Assembly: GCF_037076525.1 (NCBI RefSeq)
Contig: NZ_AP029018.1
Span: 1,054,001 to 1,118,000, forward strand
DNA length: 64,000 nt
Direction: 5' to 3'
DNA from: Selenomonas sp. TAMA-11512
Lineage (GTDB): Bacteria > Bacillota > Negativicutes > Selenomonadales > Selenomonadaceae
The notes under the pieces were generated by a model that was not told where the DNA came from, ran no database searches, and saw only the letters and a program-made list of their open reading frames with translations. Of the stretch, positions 1-6,829 are shown piece after piece (positions within the stretch are counted from its first letter, which is position 1; every line of letters starts with the position of its first letter). A program made the position numbers and the translations under genes.

Positions 1-1
1 C

Positions 2-520
2 AATGTCAAGTCGGAGGGTATTTTCTTCGGAACGAATCCGCGCTTGGCCGCGGACGTTACGGAGGCGGTGAAGCGGGCGACGAAGAAGCCCGTCATTGTC
101 AAGCTTTCACCCAATGTCACGGATATCAAAGTGATTGCAAAGGCGGTAGAGGAAGCCGGAGCGGATGCGGTATCGCTCATCAACACCCTGACGGGGATGG
201 CGATCGACATTCGCACGAGGAGACCTCTGTTGGGCAATCTCACAGGCGGACTCTCCGGCCCCTGTATCAAGCCGGTGGCGCTTCGCATGGTCTATGAGGT
301 CGCGCAAACCGTACGGATTCCCGTCATAGGCATGGGGGGCATCGCGACCGCGGAGGACGTCGTGGAGTTCCTTTTGGCCGGAGCAAGTGCGGTCCAGGTA
401 GGTGCGGAGAACTTTCGCAACCCGCGCGCAGTTGTCGAGATCGCGGAGACATTGGATGCCTATTTAGAGGCGAATGGAATCGCCTCTGTGAAAGAGTTGG
501 TAGGAGCACTGGAGGTGTGA
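2..520 (+). CDS. pyrD: dihydroorotate dehydrogenase, catalytic subunit, C-terminal part
   Basis: The gene enters from the left edge, so the N-terminus is missing. It oxidises dihydroorotate to orotate in pyrimidine synthesis, in the cytoplasm. The visible part starts in the family stretch [21 protein letters not shown] and continues with [15 protein letters not shown], the region that lines the FMN/substrate pocket in class 1B enzymes. The glycine-rich FMN phosphate site follows ([13 protein letters not shown], then [28 protein letters not shown]). Class 1B enzymes usually pair with an electron-transfer subunit PyrK, which would lie outside the window. The stop overlaps the ribosome-binding site of the next gene, so the two are probably cotranscribed. 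Confidence 0.95.
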   Translation, partial: NVKSEGIFFGTNPRLAADVTEAVKRATKKPVIVKLSPNVTDIKVIAKAVEEAGADAVSLINTLTGMAIDIRTRRPLLGNLTGGLSGPCIKPVALRMVYEVAQTVRIPVIGMGGIATAEDVVEFLLAGASAVQVGAENFRNPRAVVEIAETLDAYLEANGIASVKELVGALEV

Positions 521-525
521 TCTTA

Positions 526-1434
526 ATGCGAATCATTGCAAGATCAATCGCGGTTCTGTGGCTGCTGGGCGTACCTTTTTTCATAAGCGGCTGCGTGGAT
601 GTAGGGGTCGAGATACCCAAGCTTCCCAAGGCGGAAAAGCCCATGCTTGCCTTTGTCAAGGCACATGAGCTTGTGCAGCGCCCGAGTGATTATACCGCAG
701 GGGATATACAGTTTTTGACAAAAGTGCTCTACGAACTGCCCGCGACCGATGGCCGCCGCTTCTTGACACAGCCGAGTGCGAGCAGGAAGCAGATCGTTGT
801 TGCCATGGAAGATCCGATGCCGGATATCGCTCCGGGGGACTATATCCGCGTCTTCGGCAGCATTGATGAAAATCGCCTTGCCGAGCGCGGCGACCCGCTG
901 CCTCTGGAAGTGGAGGCGTATGAGATTCGCGTACCGAAGTGGAATGCTTTGCGCAAGAGTAAAGGGCTCTTCATGAGCGATTCCGGGCGTGTTGAAATTC
1001 AGTTTATGGCGGTCGAGGGGGCCAAGGATTCCCTGCTGATTCGTTCGGGGTCGATCGCTGTAGCGCCGGATCCGTCCGTGGTCAACACGAGCGTGTTTGA
1101 CTTTGCGGGAATGCGGATGGGCCTCTCCGGCTCCATTGACGACGATGGCGTCGGAAAGTTCGACTATGAGCGCGGCGGCAGTCCGATTGGCTCCAGCTTT
1201 ACACTGACGTTTGCAGATCAGCCGGGGATTGCCGCGTTCACGACAGGAGCTCTTGAGATGCCGGAGCAGTATGTGTCGCTCGTGGAGCGTACACAGACGA
1301 TGCAGGATGATCAGGATTCGGGAAGCGACGCGAATATTCGCCGCCGCAGAGGCTTAGACCCCAGAGGAAACAGTGGCGGCACGGATGTAAACCTCATAGA
1401 GAGCGGGACGTCCATGACGCTTCGCTACCAATAA
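526..1434 (+). CDS. predicted lipoprotein of unknown function
   Basis: A 302-residue protein with a lipoprotein signal: MRIIARSI, a hydrophobic core (AVLWLLGVPFFI) and the lipobox ISGC, with Cys at about residue 24. It should be lipid-anchored on the periplasmic face of a membrane. The ATG at 526 was chosen over GTG 517 because GGAGGTG sits 511-517. I recognise no family. The body alternates charged and hydrophobic residues and looks beta-rich (for example APGDYIRVFGSI). The tail from about residue 250 is low-complexity, rich in Asp, Arg and Gly, and probably disordered. It begins five bases after the pyrD stop. A role in pyrimidine metabolism should not be inferred from position alone. Confidence 0.8.
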   Translation: MRIIARSIAVLWLLGVPFFISGCVDVGVEIPKLPKAEKPMLAFVKAHELVQRPSDYTAGDIQFLTKVLYELPATDGRRFLTQPSASRKQIVVAMEDPMPDIAPGDYIRVFGSIDENRLAERGDPLPLEVEAYEIRVPKWNALRKSKGLFMSDSGRVEIQFMAVEGAKDSLLIRSGSIAVAPDPSVVNTSVFDFAGMRMGLSGSIDDDGVGKFDYERGGSPIGSSFTLTFADQPGIAAFTTGALEMPEQYVSLVERTQTMQDDQDSGSDANIRRRRGLDPRGNSGGTDVNLIESGTSMTLRYQ

Positions 1435-1440
1435 TATAAA

Positions 1441-1493
1441 ATCACCGTATGCGCTGCTTGGGTTGCAGAAACTTCCGGCCTACGGTGATTTTC
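1441..1493 (+). terminator. candidate terminator hairpin after the lipoprotein gene
   Basis: A perfect 9-bp inverted repeat, ATCACCGTA at 1441-1449 and TACGGTGAT at 1481-1489, is followed by TTTT. The 31-nt loop can form a small CTGC/GCAG helix. The long loop makes this weaker than a classic terminator. It could also be part of the structured leader that follows. Confidence 0.45.
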
Positions 1494-1660
1494 CGCGTCA
1501 CGAAGGGAAACAGGATATCGGATTCGCGGAAAGCGGAAGACATATAGCAGGCACTGCCCCCGCAACGCGGTTGGCTTTTTGCGGACGCAGTGACGGAATG
1601 GTGACGAATGCGGCGCAGCAGCTCTTGTTCTGCGCCCATAACCGTGCAGCAGCAGGAGGA
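1450..1660 (+). other. structured leader of the aminopeptidase gene, partly cobalamin-riboswitch-like
   Basis: About 170 non-coding bases lie between the upstream hairpin and the aminopeptidase RBS. They contain GAAGGGAAACAGG at about 1502-1514 and GCACTGCCCCCGCAAC at about 1551-1566. Both resemble core elements of cobalamin riboswitch aptamers, but the spacing between them is longer than usual and I cannot find a clear terminal B12-box. A strong helix, GGCGCAG with CTGCGCC (about 1611-1636), sits just before the AGGAGG and could act as a translational switch. Identity as a riboswitch is uncertain. Confidence 0.3.
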
Positions 1661-1666
1661 ATGCAC

Positions 1667-2899
1667 ATGAATACAGCTTTTTTAGATGAATATGCGGAGC
1701 TCGCCGTTAAGACGGGGATCAACCTGCAGGAAAATCAACGTCTCGTCATCAACTCTCCCATTGAGTGCGCGGATTTTGCGCGCCGTATCGCTATGGCAGC
1801 CTTTCAAGCCGGCGCGGGCGATGTCACAATGAGCTGGGGAGATGAGCAATTTGCGCGTATTCGTTACACGTTCGGCAGAGATGAGATATTTGAGACATTT
1901 CCCGCATGGCGCAGAGAGATGTACATGAGCGAGATGGAAGCGGGAGCCGCCTTTGTCAGCATTCATGCCGCGGATCCGGAGATTTTCAAAGATGTAAAGC
2001 CGTCGCGGCTGAAAGCTGCGCAGCAGTCGTCCGGGATGGCTCTCCTGGAGTATCGCCAGAAGCTCATGAACAATGAAAATCGTTGGTGCGTCGTTTCGGT
2101 TCCGACAGAGGCATGGGCAAGGAAGGTATTCCCCGATCTCTCCTCGAAGGCGGCTGTCGATCGCCTGTGGGAGGAGATTTTCCGCACGGTGCACATCACG
2201 GGCAAGAAGCGTGCCGCGTCGGCATGGGAGGAACACATTGCCTTTTTGGGCAGAGCGGCGGCCTTTATGAACGAGCACGCCTTTGTACGTCTCGAGTATA
2301 AAAATGAACGGGGGACAGATCTCTCCATCGAGCTGCCGGAAGGACATATCTGGATGGGGGGAGCTGAGATTGCGGGAGATCAGGTGCCCTTCTGCGCCAA
2401 CCTACCTACGGAGGAAATCTACACCATGCCCAAGAGGGACGGTGTCAACGGTACGGTCGTCGCAACGCGTCCGCTGCACTATCAGGGAAATTTGATCGAG
2501 AATTTCCGCCTGACATTCAAGGACGGGAAGGTTACGGATTTCTCTGCGGAGAGAGGAGAGGCGATCCTGCGGGAGCTTCTTTCGACGGATGACGGCTCCG
2601 GATATTTGGGAGAGGTCGCGCTTGTTCCCGTTGATTCGCCCATCTATGCGAGCGGCATCCTCTTTTACAACACGCTTTTCGATGAGAATGCCTCCTGCCA
2701 TCTGGCGTTGGGAAAGGCGTATCCGACCTGTATCAAAGACGGCGAGAAAATGGGTTCTGTCGAGCTCTTGCAGCACGGTGTCAATGATTCTCTTGTGCAC
2801 GAGGATTTTATGGTGGGCTCTGAAGACCTGTCCATCGACGGTATTATGAAAGACGGCAGGCAAATCGCTGTATTCAGAGACGGAAAATACGCGTTTTAA
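1667..2899 (+). CDS. aminopeptidase, peptidase family M29
   Basis: A 410-residue metallo-aminopeptidase of the AmpS/PepS/aminopeptidase T family, which removes N-terminal residues from peptides in the cytoplasm. Supporting stretches are the N-terminal LDEYAELAVKTGINLQENQRLVINSPIE, the central TDLSIELPEGHIWMGG, and the C-terminal metal-binding region LGEVALVPVDSPI, LFYNTLFDENASCHLALG and HEDFMVGSEDLSIDG with its Glu, His and Asp ligands. Length matches the family. The frame is open about 200 bases upstream, but ATG 1667 is chosen because AGGAGG at 1654-1659 gives seven bases of spacing and residue 1 then matches the family start. It appears to be a single-gene unit ending in a strong terminator. 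Confidence 0.93.
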   Translation: MNTAFLDEYAELAVKTGINLQENQRLVINSPIECADFARRIAMAAFQAGAGDVTMSWGDEQFARIRYTFGRDEIFETFPAWRREMYMSEMEAGAAFVSIHAADPEIFKDVKPSRLKAAQQSSGMALLEYRQKLMNNENRWCVVSVPTEAWARKVFPDLSSKAAVDRLWEEIFRTVHITGKKRAASAWEEHIAFLGRAAAFMNEHAFVRLEYKNERGTDLSIELPEGHIWMGGAEIAGDQVPFCANLPTEEIYTMPKRDGVNGTVVATRPLHYQGNLIENFRLTFKDGKVTDFSAERGEAILRELLSTDDGSGYLGEVALVPVDSPIYASGILFYNTLFDENASCHLALGKAYPTCIKDGEKMGSVELLQHGVNDSLVHEDFMVGSEDLSIDGIMKDGRQIAVFRDGKYAF

Positions 2900-2938
2900 G
2901 GACGGTAGGGAGAGGTACGACCTATCGTCCTCTTTTTA
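2900..2938 (+). terminator. rho-independent terminator
   Basis: GGACGGTAGG at 2900-2909 pairs with CCTATCGTCC at 2921-2930 (one G-U) and is followed by TCTTTTT. It directly follows the aminopeptidase stop codon. Confidence 0.9.
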
Positions 2939-2968
2939 TGTGTCTTATGTGTTTTCCGCAAAATCTCC

Positions 2969-2997
2969 TTGACAGTCTCATAAAACAAGGATATTCT
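2969..2997 (+). promoter_or_regulatory. sigma-70 type promoter of the CstA-like gene
   Basis: A consensus TTGACA (2969-2974) is followed, after 17 bases, by TATTCT (2992-2997), 39 bases before the chosen start codon. Confidence 0.8.
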
Positions 2998-3036
2998 ATT
3001 ACGGCAATATATTTTTATATTTATGGAGGGATTTGT

Positions 3037-4467
3037 GTGCTTACTTTTCTTGGTGCCATTGTAACTCTGATTGTGGGGTATCTCATCTATGGCGCAATCG
3101 TCGATAAGATCTTTGCACCGACGGACAAAGTCACGCCGGCTGTACGTATCAACGACGGCGTCGACTACATTCCGTTGCCGACATGGAAAGTCTTTATGAT
3201 TCAGCTCCTGAACATCGCCGGTCTCGGTCCTATCTTCGGCGCGCTGGCAGGCGCTCTTTGGGGACCGAGCGTCTATCTCTGGATTGTCTTCGGTACAATT
3301 TTCGCAGGCGGCGTACACGACTATATGTCGGGTATGATTTCCCTTCGGGAAGACGGGAAGAGCATCTCGGAGATTGTCGGTCACTACTTGGGCGGTAAGA
3401 TGCTTTTCATCATGCGCATCTTTTCCGTGGTGCTTCTTGTTCTCGTCGGCACCGTGTTTGCGACGGGACCTGCCATGCTCATTGAGGGCAAGATATTCGG
3501 AATCGGCTCCATGAACGGCATCCTGATCTGGCTCATCATCATTCTTCTGTATTACTTCCTTGCAACGGTGCTGCCGATCGATATGCTGATTGCTCGTTTC
3601 TATCCGCTGTTCGGAGCATGCCTCCTCGTCATGGCATTCGGCATCTGCGGAGCGCTGCTGCTTGGCGTCGGCGGTCATACGCTGCCGGATATGACGTTGG
3701 AAAATCTGCATCCGAAGGGGCTTCCGGTCTGGCCGCTGATCTTCATCACGGTCGCCTGCGGTGCCATCTCCGGTTTCCATGCGACACAGTCACCGCTCAT
3801 GGCTCGCTGCCTGAAGAGTGAGCGCCTTGCCCGTCCCGTGTTCTATGGCGCTATGGTTGCCGAGGGCTTTATTGCACTCGTTTGGGCTGCTGCCGGAGTT
3901 GCCTTCTATGATGGGACAGGCGGACTGGGGGCTGCGCTCGCGGCGGCCGGTCCCGGCGGTGCCGTCTACGACATTTGTGAAGGACTTCTCGGCCCTGTAG
4001 GTGCGGCTCTTGCCATGATTGGCGTTGTTGCTTGCCCCATTACGTCCGGGGATACGGCTTTCCGCTCGGCTCGATTGACGCTGGCGGATTGGTTGGGAGT
4101 TGTGCAGAACAATGTGAAGAAGCGTCTTGTACTTGCCGTACCGCTTCTTGTGACCGGCGCGATTCTGACGCAGATAGACTTCGCCGTTATTTGGCGCTAT
4201 TTTGCCTGGACGAATCAGACGCTTGCCATGATCGTTCTTTGGACGGGTACGATGTATCTCTACAAGACATATAAAGGCAAGCCGCATTATTTCATCGGAC
4301 TGCTGCCTGCCGTCTTCATGTCGGCGGTCACGATGACGTACATCTTCCAAGCGCCGGAGGGACTGAATCTCGGCACGAGCATCTCCTATCCGGTTGGTGC
4401 TGCTCTTGCAGTCCTGTTCCTCCTGATATTCCTCAAGGCGTCCGTTTGGAGCAAGGACAGTAACTAA
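3037..4467 (+). CDS. carbon starvation protein CstA family permease
   Basis: A 476-residue inner-membrane protein of the CstA family, whose members import peptides or pyruvate. Family signatures are the N-terminal helix with GYLIYGAIVDKIF, the segment LLNIAGLGPIFGALAGALWGP, the periplasmic/cytoplasmic VHDYMSGMISLREDGKSI, and SGFHATQSPLMARCLKSE. Roughly a dozen hydrophobic segments are visible. The start is GTG 3037, six bases after GGAGGG (3025-3030). An earlier in-frame ATG at 2938 would put the promoter inside the gene. The protein is shorter than E. coli CstA (about 700 residues) and resembles the compact forms of anaerobes. It is transcribed alone, between its own promoter and a strong terminator. 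Next to a peptidase, peptide uptake is a reasonable but unproven guess. Confidence 0.9.
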   Translation: MLTFLGAIVTLIVGYLIYGAIVDKIFAPTDKVTPAVRINDGVDYIPLPTWKVFMIQLLNIAGLGPIFGALAGALWGPSVYLWIVFGTIFAGGVHDYMSGMISLREDGKSISEIVGHYLGGKMLFIMRIFSVVLLVLVGTVFATGPAMLIEGKIFGIGSMNGILIWLIIILLYYFLATVLPIDMLIARFYPLFGACLLVMAFGICGALLLGVGGHTLPDMTLENLHPKGLPVWPLIFITVACGAISGFHATQSPLMARCLKSERLARPVFYGAMVAEGFIALVWAAAGVAFYDGTGGLGAALAAAGPGGAVYDICEGLLGPVGAALAMIGVVACPITSGDTAFRSARLTLADWLGVVQNNVKKRLVLAVPLLVTGAILTQIDFAVIWRYFAWTNQTLAMIVLWTGTMYLYKTYKGKPHYFIGLLPAVFMSAVTMTYIFQAPEGLNLGTSISYPVGAALAVLFLLIFLKASVWSKDSN

Positions 4468-4500
4468 ATATCTAGATCTGCGCTGAACGGTTTTGCCTTG

Positions 4501-4547
4501 CCCTCCATAAACCGGATGCAAACATGCGGTTTATGGAGGGCTGTTTT
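4501..4547 (+). terminator. rho-independent terminator
   Basis: A perfect 14-bp stem (CCCTCCATAAACCG at 4501-4514, CGGTTTATGGAGGG at 4527-4540) is followed by CTGTTTTTG. Confidence 0.93.
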
Positions 4548-4560
4548 TGAGAATAGGGTA

Positions 4561-4589
4561 TTTACAAGCAGCATAAAAGATGCTATACT
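4561..4589 (+). promoter_or_regulatory. promoter of the rimP-nusA-infB operon
   Basis: TTTACA (4561-4566), 17 bases, TATACT (4584-4589). It lies just after the previous terminator and about 120 bases before rimP, so it is the probable main promoter for the translation operon. Confidence 0.75.
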
Positions 4590-4610
4590 TTCCATATGAT
4601 ATTTTGTTTT

Positions 4611-4644
4611 GAGCAAAGAGTGGGCAAACGCCCACTCTTTGCTC
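4611..4644 (+). other. 15-bp perfect hairpin in the rimP leader
   Basis: GAGCAAAGAGTGGGC (4611-4625) and its exact complement (4630-4644) enclose the loop AAAC. There is no T-run after it, only TTGTGTGG. It lies about 20 bases after the predicted transcription start, so it would form the 5' end of the operon mRNA. It may protect the transcript or act as an attenuator. Confidence 0.7.
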
Positions 4645-4716
4645 TTGTGTGGCATTCTGTCATTTTAACAAGTTCGTACAGATCGACGGTAACGAGGAAA
4701 GGAAGTGAGGGCAGCC

Positions 4717-5169
4717 ATGGTCAATCACGTAGAGGAAAAGGTGGAAAGAATCCTCGCCGATATTCTGCAAGACAGGGATATCGAGCTGGTTGATGTCGAG
4801 TATGTGAAAGAGCGCGATTGGTACCTCCGCGTGTATCTCGATAAGGCCGGAGGCATCGAGATTGATGACTGTCAGATGGTCAGTCAGGAGCTGGAAGCGG
4901 TGCTCGACGCGAAGGATTTTATATCGGCGCCTTACATCCTTGAGGTCTCATCGCCGGGACTTGATCGAGTCCTGAAAAAGCCCCGAGACTTTGTCCGCGA
5001 GAAAGGGAAGCGCGTCGATGTGTCGCTTTACGCGCCCATGGACGGTGAGAAGCTCCTCGTAGCGACACTGGACGGACTTGATGAGGATAAGGATGAAGTC
5101 GTATTCGCGGATCGTGCTCCGTTGCCGCGCAAGGCAATCGCACAGATTCGTCTTCATATAGATATATAG
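4717..5169 (+). CDS. rimP: ribosome maturation factor RimP
   Basis: A 150-residue cytoplasmic protein needed for 30S subunit maturation. The N-terminal alpha/beta domain contains the family stretch LVDVEYVKERDWYLRVYLDK, then GIEIDDCQMVSQELEAVLD. The hinge signature YILEVSSPGLDRVLKKPRDF leads into the C-terminal Sm-like barrel. GTG 4705 is an alternative start four codons upstream. ATG 4717 is preferred because GAGG at 4707-4710 is six bases before it. It is the first gene of the operon and sits upstream of nusA, the standard arrangement in Firmicutes. Confidence 0.93.
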   Translation: MVNHVEEKVERILADILQDRDIELVDVEYVKERDWYLRVYLDKAGGIEIDDCQMVSQELEAVLDAKDFISAPYILEVSSPGLDRVLKKPRDFVREKGKRVDVSLYAPMDGEKLLVATLDGLDEDKDEVVFADRAPLPRKAIAQIRLHIDI

Positions 5170-5372
5170 AGATGTAAGGAATCGCCGATAAAATGAGCGC
5201 CTCTTGGACGTGCGGGCGGATATTTTCTTTCGCTGAGGAAACAGACGGTAAGGACAGCTGTGTCGACGCCGACAGTCTGCTGTCACAGGCAGAGTGAAGA
5301 GGATACGTCAAGACGGTGGAAATGAACGTATAAGAGATTCCTTATGGATAGGTGTATTAGGGAGGAAGAGCG
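5170..5372 (+). other. 203-bp structured spacer between rimP and nusA
   Basis: No plausible gene is present. TAAGGAATC at 5175-5183 is exactly complementary to GATTCCTTA at 5336-5344, so the spacer can close into one large multi-branched RNA ending about 17 bases before the nusA RBS. Inside it are shorter complementary pairs, such as TGTCG-ACGC-CGACA near 5264-5277. It resembles no RNA family I can name. Confidence 0.5.
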
Positions 5373-6506
5373 TTGGCTATTCGTAAGAAAAAGCAAGAAG
5401 AAGCAGAAGGTTTTATGGATGCTTTTCAGGCTTTGGGCAAGGAGCGCGGCATAGCACCGGAAGTGATCTTTGACGCAGTCGAGGCGGCATTGGTTTCGGC
5501 GTATAAGCGCAACTTCAACTCCGCGCAGAATGTGCGCGTGGAAATGGATCGAGCGACAGGACAATTCCACGTATTCGCGGTCAAAACCATCGTAGAGGAA
5601 GTTACGGATCCCGTGGCAGAGATCTCGATTGCGGAGGCGCGGGAAATCAACGCGGTATACGAACCGGGGGATATCATTGAGATTGAGGTCACACCGGCGA
5701 ACTTCGGACGCATCGCCGCGCAGACGGCAAAGCAGGTCGTCGTACAGCGGATTCGCGAAGCGGAGCGCGGTGTGATTTTCGATGAGTTCTCGGACCGAGA
5801 GGGCGAGATACTGACGGGGATTGTGCAGCGCGTCGAGGCGGGCAATGTCTTTGTAAATCTCGGGAAGACAGAGGCTGTCCTCCCCGCTACGGAACAAATA
5901 CCCGGTGAGAGCTACAGCTATAATGACCGCGTCAAGGCGTATGTCATCGAGGTCAAAAAGACGGTCAAGGGGCCGCAGGTGCTTGTCTCCCGCACGCATC
6001 CGGGGCTGCTGAAACGCCTGTTTGAGCTTGAAGTGCCGGAGATTCATGACGGCACGGTTGAGATTCGGTCGGTCGCCCGTGAACCGGGGATGCGCTCGAA
6101 GATCGCCGTCATGTCGAACGATGAATCCGTTGATCCTGTCGGATCGAGTGTGGGACCGAGAGGTTTGCGCGTACAGGCGGTTGTCGATGAGCTCCGAGAC
6201 GAGAAAATCGATATCGTTAAATGGAATGAGGATCCGGCAAAGTATATCGCCAATGCCTTGAGTCCGGCGAAGGTCGTCTCTGTCGCCATACACGAAGAGG
6301 CAAAGGAGTCACGGGTTGTCGTCCCCGACTATCAGCTATCCCTTGCCATCGGCAAAGAGGGGCAAAACGCTCGCCTGGCGGCAAAGCTCACGGGATGGAA
6401 GATCGACATCAAGAGCGAATCGCAGGCAGCCGAGGAGGAGCCGGATACCCATATGAATGTCGTCGAGGTCACCGGTGAAGAAGCCTTTACGGCAGGTACA
6501 GATTGA
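5373..6506 (+). CDS. nusA: transcription termination/antitermination factor NusA
   Basis: A 377-residue RNA-polymerase-associated factor that modulates pausing, termination and antitermination. The N-terminal domain (FMDAFQALGKERGIAPEVIFDAVEAALVSAYKR) binds polymerase. It is followed by an S1 domain (GEILTGIVQRVEAGNVFVNLGKTEAVLP) and two KH domains, with the signatures DPVGSSVGPRGLRVQAVVDEL and LSLAIGKEGQNARLAAKLTGWKIDI. There are no C-terminal acidic repeats, as is normal for Firmicutes. The start is TTG 5373, placed eight bases after GGAGG. An internal ATG at 5415 would cut into the conserved N-terminal helix. Confidence 0.97.
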   Translation: MAIRKKKQEEAEGFMDAFQALGKERGIAPEVIFDAVEAALVSAYKRNFNSAQNVRVEMDRATGQFHVFAVKTIVEEVTDPVAEISIAEAREINAVYEPGDIIEIEVTPANFGRIAAQTAKQVVVQRIREAERGVIFDEFSDREGEILTGIVQRVEAGNVFVNLGKTEAVLPATEQIPGESYSYNDRVKAYVIEVKKTVKGPQVLVSRTHPGLLKRLFELEVPEIHDGTVEIRSVAREPGMRSKIAVMSNDESVDPVGSSVGPRGLRVQAVVDELRDEKIDIVKWNEDPAKYIANALSPAKVVSVAIHEEAKESRVVVPDYQLSLAIGKEGQNARLAAKLTGWKIDIKSESQAAEEEPDTHMNVVEVTGEEAFTAGTD

Positions 6507-6511
6507 GCGCT

Positions 6512-6781
6512 ATGATGAAAAAAGTTCCTGAGAGAATGTGCATCGGCTGTCACACCGCGCGGCCCAAGCGTGAGCTTATCCGTATTGTGCGGAGCCCTGA
6601 AGGAGAGTTCTCCATTGATTTGACGGGGAAGAGTCCCGGACGCGGCGCATATCTTTGCCGTGAGGCTGCATGCTTGGAGGCCGCCTACAAGGGGCACAAA
6701 CTGGAAAAGACGTTCAAGATGAAAATGGATCAGAAAATATATGAAGAATTAAGAGAAATTATGGAAAGAGAAAGCCGATAA
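6512..6781 (+). CDS. ylxR: YlxR/RnpM family RNA-binding protein
   Basis: An 89-residue basic protein of the DUF448 family. It has the family's N-terminal RMCIGCHTARPKRELIRIVRS and the central GKSPGRGAYLCREAACLEAA, which form the conserved Cys/Arg surface. In Bacillus subtilis a homologue (RnpM) binds and regulates RNase P. ATG 6512 lies five bases after the nusA stop; TTG 6503 would overlap that stop and is the alternative start. The usual partner ylxQ (an L7Ae-type gene) is absent between this gene and infB. Confidence 0.92.
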   Translation: MMKKVPERMCIGCHTARPKRELIRIVRSPEGEFSIDLTGKSPGRGAYLCREAACLEAAYKGHKLEKTFKMKMDQKIYEELREIMERESR

Positions 6782-6784
6782 GAG

Positions 6785-6802
6785 ATGCGGCGTTTACGCC
6801 GC
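6785..6802 (+). other. short hairpin between ylxR and infB
   Basis: TGCGGCG-TTTA-CGCCGCA forms a GC-rich seven-pair stem without a T-run. It is probably a processing or stability element within the operon and not a terminator. Confidence 0.5.
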
Positions 6803-6829
6803 AAATAAATTGGCTATGGAGGTGGCTTG

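Noticed and set aside
1463-1666. N-terminal extension of the M29 aminopeptidase
   Set aside because: The frame is open, but it lies in the structured leader and has no RBS; the family starts at residue 1 of ATG 1667.
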